64,000 nucleotides of DNA from Vespula vulgaris. Its lineage: Eukaryota > Arthropoda > Insecta > Hymenoptera > Vespidae. Positions 13,476 to 24,700 of the stretch are shown piece by piece (position 1 is the stretch's first letter; each line of letters opens with the position of its first letter). Made by a program: the position numbers and the translations under genes. The notes beneath the pieces were generated by a model that ran no database searches, had not been told where the DNA came from, and saw only the letters and a program-made list of their open reading frames with translations. Where the stretch lies: positions 536,001-600,000 of the forward strand of contig NC_066609.1 of NCBI RefSeq assembly GCF_905475345.1, given 5' to 3'.

Positions 13476-13790
13476 ATGTATGTATGTATATATATATATA
13501 TATATAAAATCAAAAGATCGATTGGATTGACAATTTGTTCGTAATTTTCTTTTGGTTGTAACAATATTATACACTATCTATTTTATTCCTTTTTTTTTTT
13601 TTTTTAATTATTTTATTACATTTTTTTTCCTTATGTATGCGTATGTTTAAAGCATCATATATTTGTAGCGTGTAAGATTTTTTTGATATGCGTTTCCAAA
13701 GATACTCTATAAGAATATTATAAGGTTTTTTTTTCTTCTTTTTTCTCCCAAATAAAAAGCATTTTGCTAATACGGTTCTTTTACTCGCTC

Positions 13791-13837
<47 letters not shown>

Positions 13838-15750
13838 TATCTTTCTTACATTTTCTATCTCTCTCGCACAAACACAAACACGTGCTATTTCTATCTTTTC
13901 ATCCTTCCTTCTTCATCTTATAATTTTAAATTAATAATACGGCCTTTTGAAACGGTTGAATGTTTTGCAATTATTCGCTAAGGCATTAATAAGCACCATT
14001 AAAGGCTGGCTGACAATTATTAATAATAAAAATAATAAATAATCAAAGACAAAAAAATCTTCATTATTGTAAGCATTAACATCAATATATATATACATAC
14101 ATAATATGTAATGGCTTAAAAGTTACCGTCACGTGGACGCATCCGAGCTTTTTAGCGAGCGCTGGAGAGAAAAAAAAAGAAAAGAAAAGAGAAAGAATTT
14201 CAAACGAAGAGAAGAATTTTCTTAACGCCACTCACTCCTCAATGACAGAAAAAAAAATAAAATAAAATAAAATAAACAATAAAAAAAATAATAAACTGGA
14301 CATTTACTACCTTCTCACTGGTGACGGCCCAGATAACACATTAACATCCTTTCTTGGTTGGTAAGATTTTATTTTTTTTTGGCCACTCTTTTACTTTCTC
14401 TATCAGTCTCTTTTTCACTCACTCTCTGTCTTTCTCTCTCTCTCTTTCTCTTTATCTTTTTTTTTTCATTTTCTCTCTTTCTCTCTTTCTCTTTTTTTTT
14501 TTTTTTGATTTTTCATAATCATTAAAATTTGCAAAAAAATTGGAGAAAAAGAATTCGACGAACGTTGGTTAATCAGTAATAATTTCTCTAAAACAGAGAT
14601 AATATTTTTTTTCAGGGGGGCGGTGGATTGGTTCAACAATTGAGGAAGAGCTATAGTTTAAGCGATTTGACTGGTGGAAAGGATGTCGAAAATAGAAGCT
14701 TGCCTGAATCGCGAGACGAGACTGACATGGAAGGTTGTTTTTATATTCTATATATGTATTTCTTAAAACAGGTTGACTGCCATTTTGGTCACACTTCTGA
14801 CCTGATCTCTTTGTATATCCACAGTATATATTTACTATGCTATTATTTCATTTGCATTGAACGATACGAATAGAATTAATCGATTGAACTATTTAACAAA
14901 ATTAAACAAAAATTTTGTAAAATGATTAAAATAAGATGAATGATGTCATCGATCACTTGTGTGTTGTAAAGTATATCAAGATAAACTCACTATTTAAATG
15001 GATTATTAAAGATTTCATTGTTACAGTAACACGTTTATAATATTTTATTGTAATCAGGATAGAACACACAGTCAACTTGTTAATTCGTTATCGATAAGCT
15101 TCAATCTTCATATTTAACATTAATTGATAACTCTTAGTAGAACCTCGTCTAAGAGAGCATGTAGGAAGAAGAGGATACAGTCCACGAAGGACACAATCCA
15201 GCACCAATAGAGTAGAAATGTATTTTTCTGAAGTAGACGTCGATATGATTCAACCAAGGCCTAGAGAACCAATAACTAGTTTAACGTACGTAATTTTTTA
15301 AGAAATCTTTTTCCAAGAAGGTATTCCTCCTGATATATTTTCTTTCAAAAAATTATATTTGATATAATGATGTCTTCGTTAGACGAGGAATGGTTATAAT
15401 AATGACGATTTTTGTTAATATTTTTTATCGATTGATATCGCAGTAATATCAGATCCTCCGACGATATATCCAGCGGATACAGTAGTGGTGAAGCCTTGCA
15501 ATCACATCGAGCAACATCCCAAGGTGACACTTTAGTTAGAACATCGAGTGTAGGAGCCAGGACACGCGTGAAGCCTCGCTCGACAACAAAAAAAACACCT
15601 GAGGTTGGTACCTCCAGGAAAAAGTCACGAACAATTTTTTTAAAAGCTCTGTATTAGGAAAATATTGGAAGTACGTCGTGTTTCATCTTTTCTTTTTTCT
15701 TTTCTTTTCTTTCCTTCTTTTTTTTCCTCGTTTTTTATTTGTCGTCGTCC

Positions 15751-15796
<46 letters not shown>

Positions 15797-17207
15797 GTCA
15801 CAACTACGACTAGACTCCATGTGTCATTTTCTCTTCGTACCATTCGTACAACTTGAAACATTTAATTGTTTTCAACGCTTATGATATTTGAAGGACACTG
15901 GAGAGGAATCCGAGTACGACGACCTTCTTCCATCGCCATTAACCTTCCTAACTCCTGATCAAGTTCATCAACTTTTATTATTCCTGACTCCGAAAGATGA
16001 TCTTCAGAAGATGAGTAAGTTTGTTAACAATGATGAGAAATTATTCGATGATATTAAAAAGAGAGAATCCAAATCGTCGTCCGAAGAATCTGAGGTTTGG
16101 TTTGTACCGAATTTAACAAACGAGACGGATGAAGAACCTGATAAACCTCAGACTGAACTTTCAGAAACAGATAATAAGTTAAAGGATTGTCAAAGATCGA
16201 GTGAAATGTTAACAATAGCATCGAGCAAAGAATCAGATCTTCGACAAAAGGATATGGAAAATAAGGAGAATACTGAGAAGGTCGATTTTCTTAAAAATTC
16301 TTTGCAAACAGCTGTAACCACCGATGTCGTGGATATTGATAAAATCAAGGATGAGATTTGTCGCGAGAAGCTGGACGAATTGAAAGAACTTTTAAATAAC
16401 GCGCACAAGGCCGTCACGAAGATAGTATCGTCCGAGGAAAAATTAAATCGGGTTGGTAAGTTTGTTTCGGACAAGACACCATATTTAGAAAATTTTGGAG
16501 ACGTTGATTCTTTAAACCTTTGCTCGACAATGAATAACGTAACACGAAATAACTCGGATAACAACGATCGTGCTGGTAAATATAACAAAATGCCAGCACC
16601 GAAAACACCGATTTTAACAGACGACGAAACTCTTTCTGAGGATAGTCAATCGCCTGAAAATGCGTTGAAAGCAACCTTGGTAATCAAAACTGGCACGGTT
16701 AAAACTTTTGCAAATGTCGACAATGCCAAAGACGTTTTCATAGCTCACGCAGCTCAAACGAAAACGAAACGGAAGAAACGAAGTAAGGATGGTATCGCCA
16801 AATTATTAGCCATCCCAAAAAATATTTTTCACGGTGCCTTTCACAAAGGTTCGAGTTGTACGTCGAACAAGGACGAAGAGTCCACAAGTCCATCTGTTTC
16901 TGAATATTGTAGCTCAAGATCAAGATCCGTCAGCATAGGATCACAAGATATTTTTACGAGCAAGATCAACAACGATCAAGGTGATATAGATCCTAATGAA
17001 ATTTCAAGCAACGTTGATAACGACAAAATCGATGAAAATAATTTCAAAAAAGATTTGATTTCTGATAATATCGATCGGAATGCGTTATCCGATAAAACGG
17101 AAGATTCTGACAAAAAGGTGACTTCGATAAAACGTATACCTATACCACAAATGTCACGATCGCCTGGTGCCTCGAGAAAAGTTTACTCCAACGAGAATAT
17201 TGCATGA
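6197..17207 (+). CDS. ReepA: ReepA / REEP1-4-type ER-shaping protein, long isoform (spliced)
   Basis: Coding exons: 6197-6514, 7049-7128, 8343-8577, 14616-14733, 15138 or 15141-15285, 15444-15603 and 15894-17207. All phases agree, giving 789 or 790 aa. The TB2/DP1/HVA22 domain covers about residues 85-175 (FGTLYPAYASYKAV, KWMMYWIVFALFTCAETFTD, FPFYYEIKIILVLWLLSPAT) and is followed by the amphipathic stretch typical of REEP1-4. A conserved LRKSYSLSDL motif and a SSGYSSGEAL segment follow. REEP proteins sit as hairpins in the ER membrane, curve tubules and link ER to microtubules. Two things are odd. Eighty-four residues with an extra hydrophobic segment (about 53-80) precede the domain, where REEP1-4 normally have about 15. 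The last exon adds 437 residues of acidic/Ser-rich, probably disordered sequence. ATG 6197 is chosen because TAG lies in frame at 6191. The weakest borders are donor GTTGTT at 14734 and acceptor GAAG at 15893. Confidence 0.9.
6422..6442 (+). other. Internal 3' splice site within REEP coding exon 1
   Basis: TTTTGTATCCAATTTTCAG|A has a pyrimidine-rich run and CAG, so splicing at 6441 would start an exon at 6442. The joined codon would be xG|A, giving ...R-LVFGTLYPAY. That is the position where canonical REEP1-4 N-termini (M..W.ISR-LV) meet the domain. The canonical short isoform may use this site with a first exon located to the left, outside what I can see. Confidence 0.45.
7134..7192. repeat. 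(AC)n followed by six GTAAAC units, in REEP intron 2
   Basis: About 11 AC dinucleotides are followed directly by six perfect copies of the hexamer GTAAAC at 7157-7192. It lies a few bases inside the donor at 7129, and each hexamer itself resembles a 5' splice site core. Confidence 0.9.
7515..7562. repeat. (CT)n microsatellite in REEP intron
   Basis: An almost perfect CT run of about 45 bases, with a second shorter run at 7741-7768. Serine/leucine-rich open frames here are translations of the repeat. Confidence 0.9.
8870..9710. repeat. Degenerate tandem repeat family 1, in the large REEP intron
   Basis: About five diverged units of 145-270 bases. The shared core is a GATTCACCTTGTGATATTG-like block, then GATCAT or GATTAT, a TTTCC block, CTTGTGATCCARTATTT and a T-run. 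Clear cores lie near 9082, 9228, 9402 and 9660, with a weaker one near 8910. Units also share TTAACTCGAAAA/TTACTCGAAAC. No coding potential. Confidence 0.7.
10219..10716 (+). CDS. Unexplained open frame inside the large REEP intron (possible alternative exon)
   Basis: The frame is open from 10189 to the TAA at 10714-10716 and looks protein-like: mixed, charged composition (DDCDLINSYW at the end, SSEEEVEDEK in the middle, a Lys-rich TKKSKKNH stretch), unlike nearby low-complexity frames. I do not recognise a domain. There is no early ATG; the first in-frame Met is at 10318. Read from the CAG at 10218 it is in phase with REEP exon 8343-8577, so it could be an alternative C-terminal exon of about 165 residues. 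A donor-like TATTG|GTAAAC overlaps the stop and would leave phase 2, which fits the exon at 15444. The acceptor has no good pyrimidine tract. It could also be a nested gene or a pseudogenised exon. Confidence 0.45.
   Translation, partial: NLPNIIPSSLNEIEPRQSDPAIFSSANPNKAPSMTCQPRNKKDIMNPMKDDKLVPTTKKIQPPKIDCISITKILNEEYENTWSSEEEVEDEKQHDQPKVYEEVQQNFIVEGIFKEPEKRPIKTKKSKKNHVEVTKRQKSRSSKVTTKTVYEAELSDDCDLINSYW
11080..12330. repeat. Degenerate tandem repeat family 2, in the large REEP intron
   Basis: Five or six diverged units of about 190-220 bases. The shared pieces are GTGATATTACAGAATG, GACAATAAAAA, an AAATCGATCGGAT-like block, GTTACAATTTTTATA and CTGATTGATTTCAAAT. Cores fall near 11100, 11500, 11690, 11908 and 12130. 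The units are far more diverged than the neighbouring microsatellites, so the array is old. Confidence 0.75.
13250..13505. repeat. (AT)n tracts in REEP intron
   Basis: Two long AT dinucleotide runs, about 13253-13305 and 13433-13505, separated by ordinary AT-rich sequence. A (CT)n tract follows at about 13793-13840. Confidence 0.9.
15756..15793. repeat. Long poly-T run upstream of the REEP terminal exon
   Basis: An uninterrupted run of about 38 T. It lies about 100 bases before the acceptor at 15893 and may serve as a distant pyrimidine tract. Confidence 0.85.
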
Positions 17208-17384
17208 AGATTAAGAACAAAAAAAGAAAGAAAGAAAAAAAAGAACAAATATCGATATCCTTATTCCTATCCTATTTTTGTTTGACACAATTTTAGAATA
17301 CACCGGGACGTGGCAAGAAAGAAGGGTTGGTTCATTGTAAATTGTATGAAAGTGATCTTTTGAAGAAATTCGATATAACATATA

Positions 17385-17428
<44 letters not shown>

Positions 17429-17600
17429 GTGTGTATTATATAAGTTTATAAAACATAAAACACATATTAACGTGTCTACATTTATACTGCATGCCAATCT
17501 TAAAAAAAACAAACAAAAAGTTTCTATTTAATTTAATCCGTTTGAAAAGAAGATTAAAACAAATAACAGAATGACAGTCACGTGGTTATTGCAAATTAGC

Positions 17601-17606
17601 AATAAA
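17601..17606 (+). terminator. Candidate poly(A) signal for the long REEP isoform
   Basis: AATAAA lies 394 bases after the TGA at 17205-17207. A (GT)n run at about 17392-17424 lies between. Confidence 0.4.
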
Positions 17607-17781
17607 ATTATTAATGATGTATATATTTCTTTACGCATACATTTGTAATATTTCTTTGTTAATTTTCTGTTTCTTTCTTTTTCTTTTTTTTTTCTTTTTT
17701 CTTTTTTCTTTTATTTTTTTTAACTTAATACATTGTCATCACAACAAAAGCATGATTAAATTATTTCATCTTCTATTGCAG

Positions 17782-17841
17782 ATAACGAGTTTTGCCACTC
17801 TACCACGCAGCAAGAAGACCAACAAGAAGAAAGTAGCATGA
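17782..17841 (+). CDS. ReepA: Alternative last coding exon of the REEP gene (short isoform)
   Basis: A strong acceptor (CTTCTATTGCAG, ending at 17781) precedes 20 codons ending in TGA: ITSFATLPRSKKTNKKKVA. It is phase 0, so it joins exon 15444-15603 directly and gives a 371 or 372 aa protein, closer to the usual REEP1-4 size than the long form. The tail is basic (KKTNKKK), in contrast to the acidic long tail. The choice between this exon and 15894-17207 would be mutually exclusive, since the latter ends in a stop. Confidence 0.65.
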   Translation: MTSFATLPRSKKTNKKKVA

Positions 17842-19020
17842 AATTTACCAGCTGCTGACCGCATAAAGGAATAGATGATTGAAAAAAAGAAAAAGAAGAA
17901 GAAGAAGATCAGAAAAAAAGAAAGCATGAAAACAACAAAAAGATAAAAAAAGAAAAAAATAAAAAAGAAAAAGGAAAAATCTCTTACAAAAAATTGTAAT
18001 CCATTTTAAACGTATTCGAATATATTCACTTTGCATGACGTACGTGCATGCATGCATGCAACGAATGCAATGGTCAGCAGCAAAATATTGATAAAGCGAG
18101 TTAGACACCTTGTATAACTTGTCAATGATGGTGTCTTTAGTATAATTAGTGCTACTTCGAATGCCATATTTCTTTTCTTCCTTTTTTCTCCTTTTTTTTT
18201 CCTTTTCTATCTTTTTTATTTTATGAGCACTGAACCGTTACTCACGTTTTTTTTTTTTTTTTGAAAGAACGTTATTGGATAAGCATGACTACTTTCTTGC
18301 TTAAATAATGAATGGAAGAAAAATATTAGTAGCAAAGGAATGGCTTAATGATGACGGATCATGATGACATCGTTGCTCACGGTCATCCAAAAAAAAAATT
18401 AATAATAATAATAATAATAATAATAACTCTTGGTATACTTTAAAGAAATTTCATTCTATGCGAATTGTAGGCATATAAATCGTTGTTGACAATTTGCTTA
18501 CAATTCAATATGCAATGATGATACTTTTAATGAACTGTGCTTTTGACGAACGTAATACACTTCTCTTGTCGTTGTACTTAACAAAAAAAAAAGAGAGAGA
18601 AAGAGAGAGAGAAAAGAAAAAGACACGTAAAACTCAAAAGGAAATAAAAAGAAAAAAAATGAAAAAAAATGATTGAGAAGGATAAAAGAAAAAAATAGAA
18701 AAAAAAGGACAAAAAGAAGAGAAAGACTAAGACAACGTTCGTCGTGTTCCTAGCATACCTCTCTATTATTAATAATTAGCAACTCTCTAAGCTACAGTAC
18801 TTGCTCTGTTTGACGGCATACATATGTAATAATATTACAGCTTTAAGAATATTTAAGTTTGTTTAATATCATGATCGAATAATCGTAAAAGAAAATAGTG
18901 GACGAATTATATACGATTTTGAAATATCATCAAAAAAAACATAGACAGACTGACATAATCTCGTAGCCGATGTTAGTTAAATGATTCTAGTCAAAAGGAG
19001 ATAATTGATATTCAGATATG

Positions 19021-19068
<48 letters not shown>

Positions 19069-19221
19069 ATATATACATTGAAATCGTGCCACTTTGATTA
19101 CTTTGATAATTAATTATTTTAGTAACGAGACATTATTCGTATTATTATTAAGCATCGTGTTTGTAACTCGGTAAACAACGTCGACGAAATACGCACAAGT
19201 GCTATAAGAACTAGTTCGAAC

Positions 19222-19227
19222 AATAAA
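19222..19227 (+). terminator. Candidate distal poly(A) signal of the REEP gene
   Basis: AATAAA about 1.38 kb after the stop of the short isoform at 17839-17841. The 3'UTR in between contains A-rich and (GA)n sequence, including a 40-base GA run at about 19024-19064. Confidence 0.35.
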
Positions 19228-20721
19228 GAAAAAATAAGAAAGAAAAAGAAAACGAGAAAGGAAAAAAAAAGTTAAGAAAGAAAGAAAGAAAGAAAGAAAT
19301 CGAAAAAAGAGAAGAATATAAAAATTAATCCTCTATAAAGCCATATAAATTACTATTACACAATCATTTCTGTCTGTATTTTTGAAAAATTTCATTGATA
19401 TTTTTGCAAGAAACTTGGTTGTTACTTGATATTAAAAATTTTTCATTGTTCTTATTAAATATAAGTTATGGTGCTTAGTATAGTATAATTATATTAGTAT
19501 ATTACTAGTACTACTTAAAGTAATATACTTATACAATTAGATTACTACTTATATATGCTAATTATATGTATTACTTATACCAGTATATTGTTAATTACAT
19601 TGGTATAAGTAATACTAACTAGTATACTAATAAAAGTAATAATATATAATAAGTATATATACTGGTAGTAATACTAGTTTAAAAACAAAATATATTAACA
19701 CTTGTACTTAGTATATTTATACTATACTACTATACTGATATAATAAAAAACATTATAATATATATAATATATTACAATATGAATGAAGTATAGAATCCTG
19801 TAATTTATTTTAAAAATTAAGTTTCCTTTCGTTTTACAAACATAAGTATAGTACTAGAAGATAGCCCATCGTGATTTACTTATAATAGTATAAGTACTAT
19901 ACTAGTATCTTTAAACTAATAATTAATATTTATATTAGTACTTTGCTAAAAAATCATATTATGTAATTATCATATATTTATATAACTTTTGTCTAAATTT
20001 AAAAATAAATTGATTTATGGAGGATTAATTAACGTTAACGAATTCATAAATGTAGTTTATTCGCATATACTTGCTACGTTTGTGTGATAATAAAATCATG
20101 TCGCGTAACCGTACGAGAATATTATATAATATTTTCCTTTTCTTTTGCCGCGAAATTTAAATATCTAGATGTTAATCAATCGGATTTGTTATTCTAACTA
20201 TATATATACATATATATATATATATATGTATAATATTATTAAAATAATATTATCATTATTATTTTAGAATATTATTTGTAATCGTCAGAATAAAAAAAGA
20301 ATATATATGTATATATATGTATATATATATTATATAACTCTATATATATATACATATTTACATATATATAATATATATATATATATAATTGTTGTTTTTA
20401 TCGAGCATATTTATATTCAGTCAAATTTGTGCTTAATCAATGCAAGTAGTCATTGTGTGATGGAAAGAGCAAATGCAGTAAATGTGATTGGTTCGTTTTT
20501 AGCTCCACATTTAAAACACGTATTTGTGATACAAAGTTTTATGAAGATGATAGAGAATGTTAATAAGTAGATTAAAGTCTTACTTTCATTCATAAATTCG
20601 AGTTTCTTATCTCCTTTTTTCTTTTTCTTTTTCCTTTTCTTATTTCTATAATATTGGACGCCATATTGGAACGCTAGCATTTTCTGCATTTCTTTCGTTC
20701 CAGTATTATTCTTCGTTCCAG

Positions 20722-20763
<42 letters not shown>

Positions 20764-21335
20764 AATATATCGTGTTATATATTCCCCGTGTAGCTATTCC
20801 TATCTTTATAAAATACGTGTGATAAAAAAAAACTGACGCTAGTTCGTCGGCGCTCTACTTATGCGAGAGAAAGAGAGAGAGAGAAAGAGAGATTCTATAC
20901 GCACGTGTACGTGAATATGTATGAATGTGAACAAGAATTTTCAACGTTTCGACGTCGTCCGTTCAAAGATTATTATAGTATAATTTATACTCACTAATTT
21001 ACGAAAATTTGAACGTACGAATCGTGCGTTTGCAAGTTACTATGGTGCTGCAAGCTTTACGATCGATTATTTTATATTCGTTTATTAGCTAATCATAATT
21101 AATTCAATGGAGGATCTGAATACACAGCGGCAACTATGGTGAACAATTTCTCTTAGGGATGATGGTTTTTCGGTTTTAACGTATTTGTAGCGAATAAAGA
21201 TCACGTAAAGAAATAACATTGTATAATTTGTATAATTTAAACTAACCTTCTTTAATGTCTGATATAATTTGAATTTTTTTTTTTTTCTATTCTCGGTACC
21301 AACTGGATCTCCTTGTTGATACGTTCCTGAATCAA
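19228..21335. other. AT-rich intergenic DNA between the REEP gene and NCAPG2
   Basis: No gene recognised. It contains a palindrome-rich TACTAGTATA tract (separate entry), (AT)n runs at about 20310-20390 and 20725-20758, and a short open frame at 20441-20570 that I could not support as coding. GC content rises towards 21300. Confidence 0.6.
19460..19760. repeat. Palindromic TACTA/TAGTA-rich tract
   Basis: Many overlapping copies of ACTAGTAT, AGTATACT, TACTTATAC and GTATAAGTA on both strands give repeated self-complementary motifs capable of cruciform or hairpin structure. Further copies continue to about 19930. It is not a simple tandem repeat. Confidence 0.7.
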
Positions 21336-21346
21336 TTTTGGCGCGG
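21336..21346 (+). promoter_or_regulatory. E2F/DP-like site upstream of NCAPG2
   Basis: TTTTGGCGCGG contains a full match to the E2F consensus TTTSGCGC, in a small GC-rich island, 411 bases before the chosen NCAPG2 start codon. Cell-cycle genes including condensin subunits are commonly E2F targets; its use here is inference. Confidence 0.4.
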
Positions 21347-21527
21347 TTCGACCAACGCGTCGTTAAGTACGGAACGCTACTAATAGATGGCGTTACTACG
21401 CTACTGAATTTTTCCTATATTCATGCGACGCATTTACGATAGAAACTTTGAAGGTTAAACATGTTTTATTCCACATTCTATCACTGTGATCATATTAAAT
21501 CTACATTGAAGAAATAATTGAAGCGGC

Positions 21528-21653
21528 ATGGGTGATCACGATGGATTATATATTAATCTAAATGTGAAGGGTTATGTTAAATATATACATATATGTTATT
21601 TTATATGTAATATTTCTGTTATAAAAATTAAGGGGATAGTGTGTATACCATAA
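21528..21653 (+). other. Upstream ORF before NCAPG2
   Basis: ATG at 21528 opens a 41-codon frame ending in TAA at 21651-21653, between the E2F-like site and the NCAPG2 start. If the transcript begins near 21340 it would be a uORF. Alternatively it contains an unused first exon: a GTGAAG donor at about 21564 would be in phase with NCAPG2 exon 2. Confidence 0.3.
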
Positions 21654-21756
21654 GAAGAAAATATATTTGGAAATATTGATAGTTCTGAATGAAAATTGAA
21701 CGGGAAAGATATTAATATTAATTTTGACGTTATATATGATTTTTATTATATAAAAA

Positions 21757-24700
21757 ATGTCCTGCCAACGCGTTATAATACATGATAAAATATTGTTTCG
21801 TATTTTAAAAACCAAAGGCTGTGATATATCTACTATATGTGATAAAATGGTTTGTTTACATTTCATCTTTTAGTTTACATTGTTATATCTGTTATTTACA
21901 GTAATTATTTATTTTATTCGTTATAATCGCTATACTTGTACTTATTTCAAATATTGTTTTTTGTAGTAAGAATAAAATATTCAATATTTCCTTTTACAGA
22001 AGTTGGACATAAGAAATATAAAAATCTTGTCGGAGGAAGAGCTATGCGAATTATGGTATCATGTGAAAATAATACTGTTGAAAGCACAAAAGCTATCTAT
22101 ATTACAATCGGATAATGAAAATTCCAAAGTACGAACATTATACGTATCTATTAATTTTAACGTTTGTTGCTCTCTCTAAAAAAAAATTTTAGACTTAATA
22201 ATGTGTATAATTTGATCTTAATTTATAATTTAAAATATCTTATTATTATACTACATCTTAGCCATAATTGTATAAGCATACGGTAGATTTTCAAATTGTT
22301 TTTTCATAGAGAATCACTTTCGTACCACTTGTAGATATCCTGTGTATAGAGATTACTTTATATAAATTATTAAGTTTGAAATTTATTTCTAGGAAAAGCA
22401 ACAAGCACTAAAATTGATACAGGCGATAGCCGCAATGGCTTTGGAGACGGTGATGCATAAAACGTTTTTACCGAATGTGTTATTAGAGATCGTAATAATA
22501 CTTCACTCTGTCATATTGCCAGAAATAAAAGATACAAAGGTTTGTTATATCCACGATACGTAGAAATTACTGTTATATACATAAATAATTCTTTTTAAGG
22601 TAAAAGATGAGATATCGTACCTTTTAGAAAATTGGTGGAAGTCAAACATGATATGGAAAGAAAAAGTGATAATGAACGCTATAAAGCATCTGACTGAATC
22701 TTCTAAAACTTCATCGGTAACTGATATATGTATAAATTTATAACATTTGCAAGCTTTTATACAAATAACGTACGTACGTTTTTCAGCAACATATTAAACG
22801 ATTATATAAAATAAGATCTGCGCTGTATTTAATAAAACGTAACGAAGATATACAAATGTTGGTTGAATTATCGCGAAGTGCCGTTGTTATGTCTGTACCA
22901 GAAGGAACGGTTATTTTGTTAAAATTATTTGCGTTAGGAGAAGAATTCGTAATGGTATAATATTGTATTGGAATTAATTTACTACACGTTTCTTCTTCAT
23001 GATTTTAATATAATTGTATTTTTAGGGGATTCATAATAATGTAAAAACAATACTTGAAATTGGAGAGTCTGACGTAATAAAAAGATATGCGAATTTATAT
23101 GCCAAAGCATGGTTGAATGCTACCAATAAAACTAAAAAATTAATCATTGAAAAATGTTTCAAAAATATTATTTTTCATTGTCTAAGATCGCGTAGAGATT
23201 CTACAGGACGAGTCAAACTTGGAACGAATTTACTTATATTCGTAGATGCGTTACATCGTTATAAAAGCAACGCGATAAAAGTGATGTTGCACGATCATTG
23301 GAACAGTTTATTGTGGGAACATTTGAAGGTAGAAATGTTTTTGATCGATCGACGACAACATAATCGTTATAAAATATTACGAATATTGTACCTATGTTTA
23401 ATTTTATTTCAGGCATCTGGATCGTGCGTCAGATGCAACGCAGCCGAAATTCTATTTGTTATTTATTCCGTGGAATCAAAATATTTGACACAAAATGAAA
23501 ATGAAATGAAACAATATACAAAAGCTATCTCACAACTTTTGAAAGATTCCAATCAACAAGTGTGCCTTATAGCTATAAACGTAGATAATTATTACATATT
23601 ATATATTTATTTTTGAATATAAAATAATGATTTATTAGTTATGTAAATATTTTTCAAATTACAGGGTACTTCTAAAATATTAGAATCTCATTGGAAGTGT
23701 ATACCTGCTGATATAATTAAAAATTGGTTAAATATTTTATCTTATCATATGAAAAGCAAATTCTCTTCAGAAATTAAAATAAGTATCCTAAATGGTATCA
23801 AGCTAATGGTATCAAATAAACATTCTCACGCAAGTGTAAAAGATTTTTTAAATAACTTTGTCAATCAAATATATTACGCAGACATAGACGTTATCAAATG
23901 TTTTATTAAACTTCTTATATATCTTCAAAATCAGATTGGCATTTCAATCTGGGATAGCGTTGCATTAACTACTTTATTGAAATGTATAGAGGTAAATCAA
24001 TTCGGATATAAACAAATCGATTGTTCCCACTCAAAACAGTTAAATAATAATGTTCCTAATAAATTTTATCATTTATTTAGGATACCAATGAGTCAAAGCT
24101 ATTAGAGGAATTAATAAAATTATTGTGTTTGCGGATACAACTAGACGATTTAAATAATGACGATGCTACAGAAGAAATCATAAATATAGGAACGAAGAAC
24201 ATTACAGCAACAAGAAAATTTTTTTTTCATTCAAAGGATATCGTTAATTGGGATAATGCTTTTAGACTTATAAATATCATATTACTAACGATCGAAAGAC
24301 AAGCAAGCTGTTTATTAGCAGATGATGAAACAAACAATAAATGCAGTAAAAGATTTAAAAGGAATAACGATAAATCACATAATGGTATTAAGAATTAATT
24401 TGACAATTTTTTTTATAGCCATGTAATTGCTAAATCAGTAATATTTGTTTCTTCAGGAAACTCTACCAAAGATATAGTTAAAAAAGAGATTGACACGTGC
24501 GAATCGATTAATATATTACTCGAGGTAGTTGCTATAATATTGTATGTAAATAAAAAAAATGTTGTGAATGAATATTTTGACAAGGAAGAAGGGAGGGACT
24601 TACGGCGTGTTTTTACAAGTATACTTCCACAAATTTTATGTTCTTATAGAGTACAGGTATGAATAATGTTTTCAACTAAAAAGAAAAGAAAAGATTTATT

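Noticed and set aside
20441..20570. A short frame (for example SSHCVMERANAVNVIGSFL) in AT-rich intergenic DNA
   Set aside because: It looks somewhat protein-like on both strands, but is under 45 codons, has no splice context and no family resemblance.
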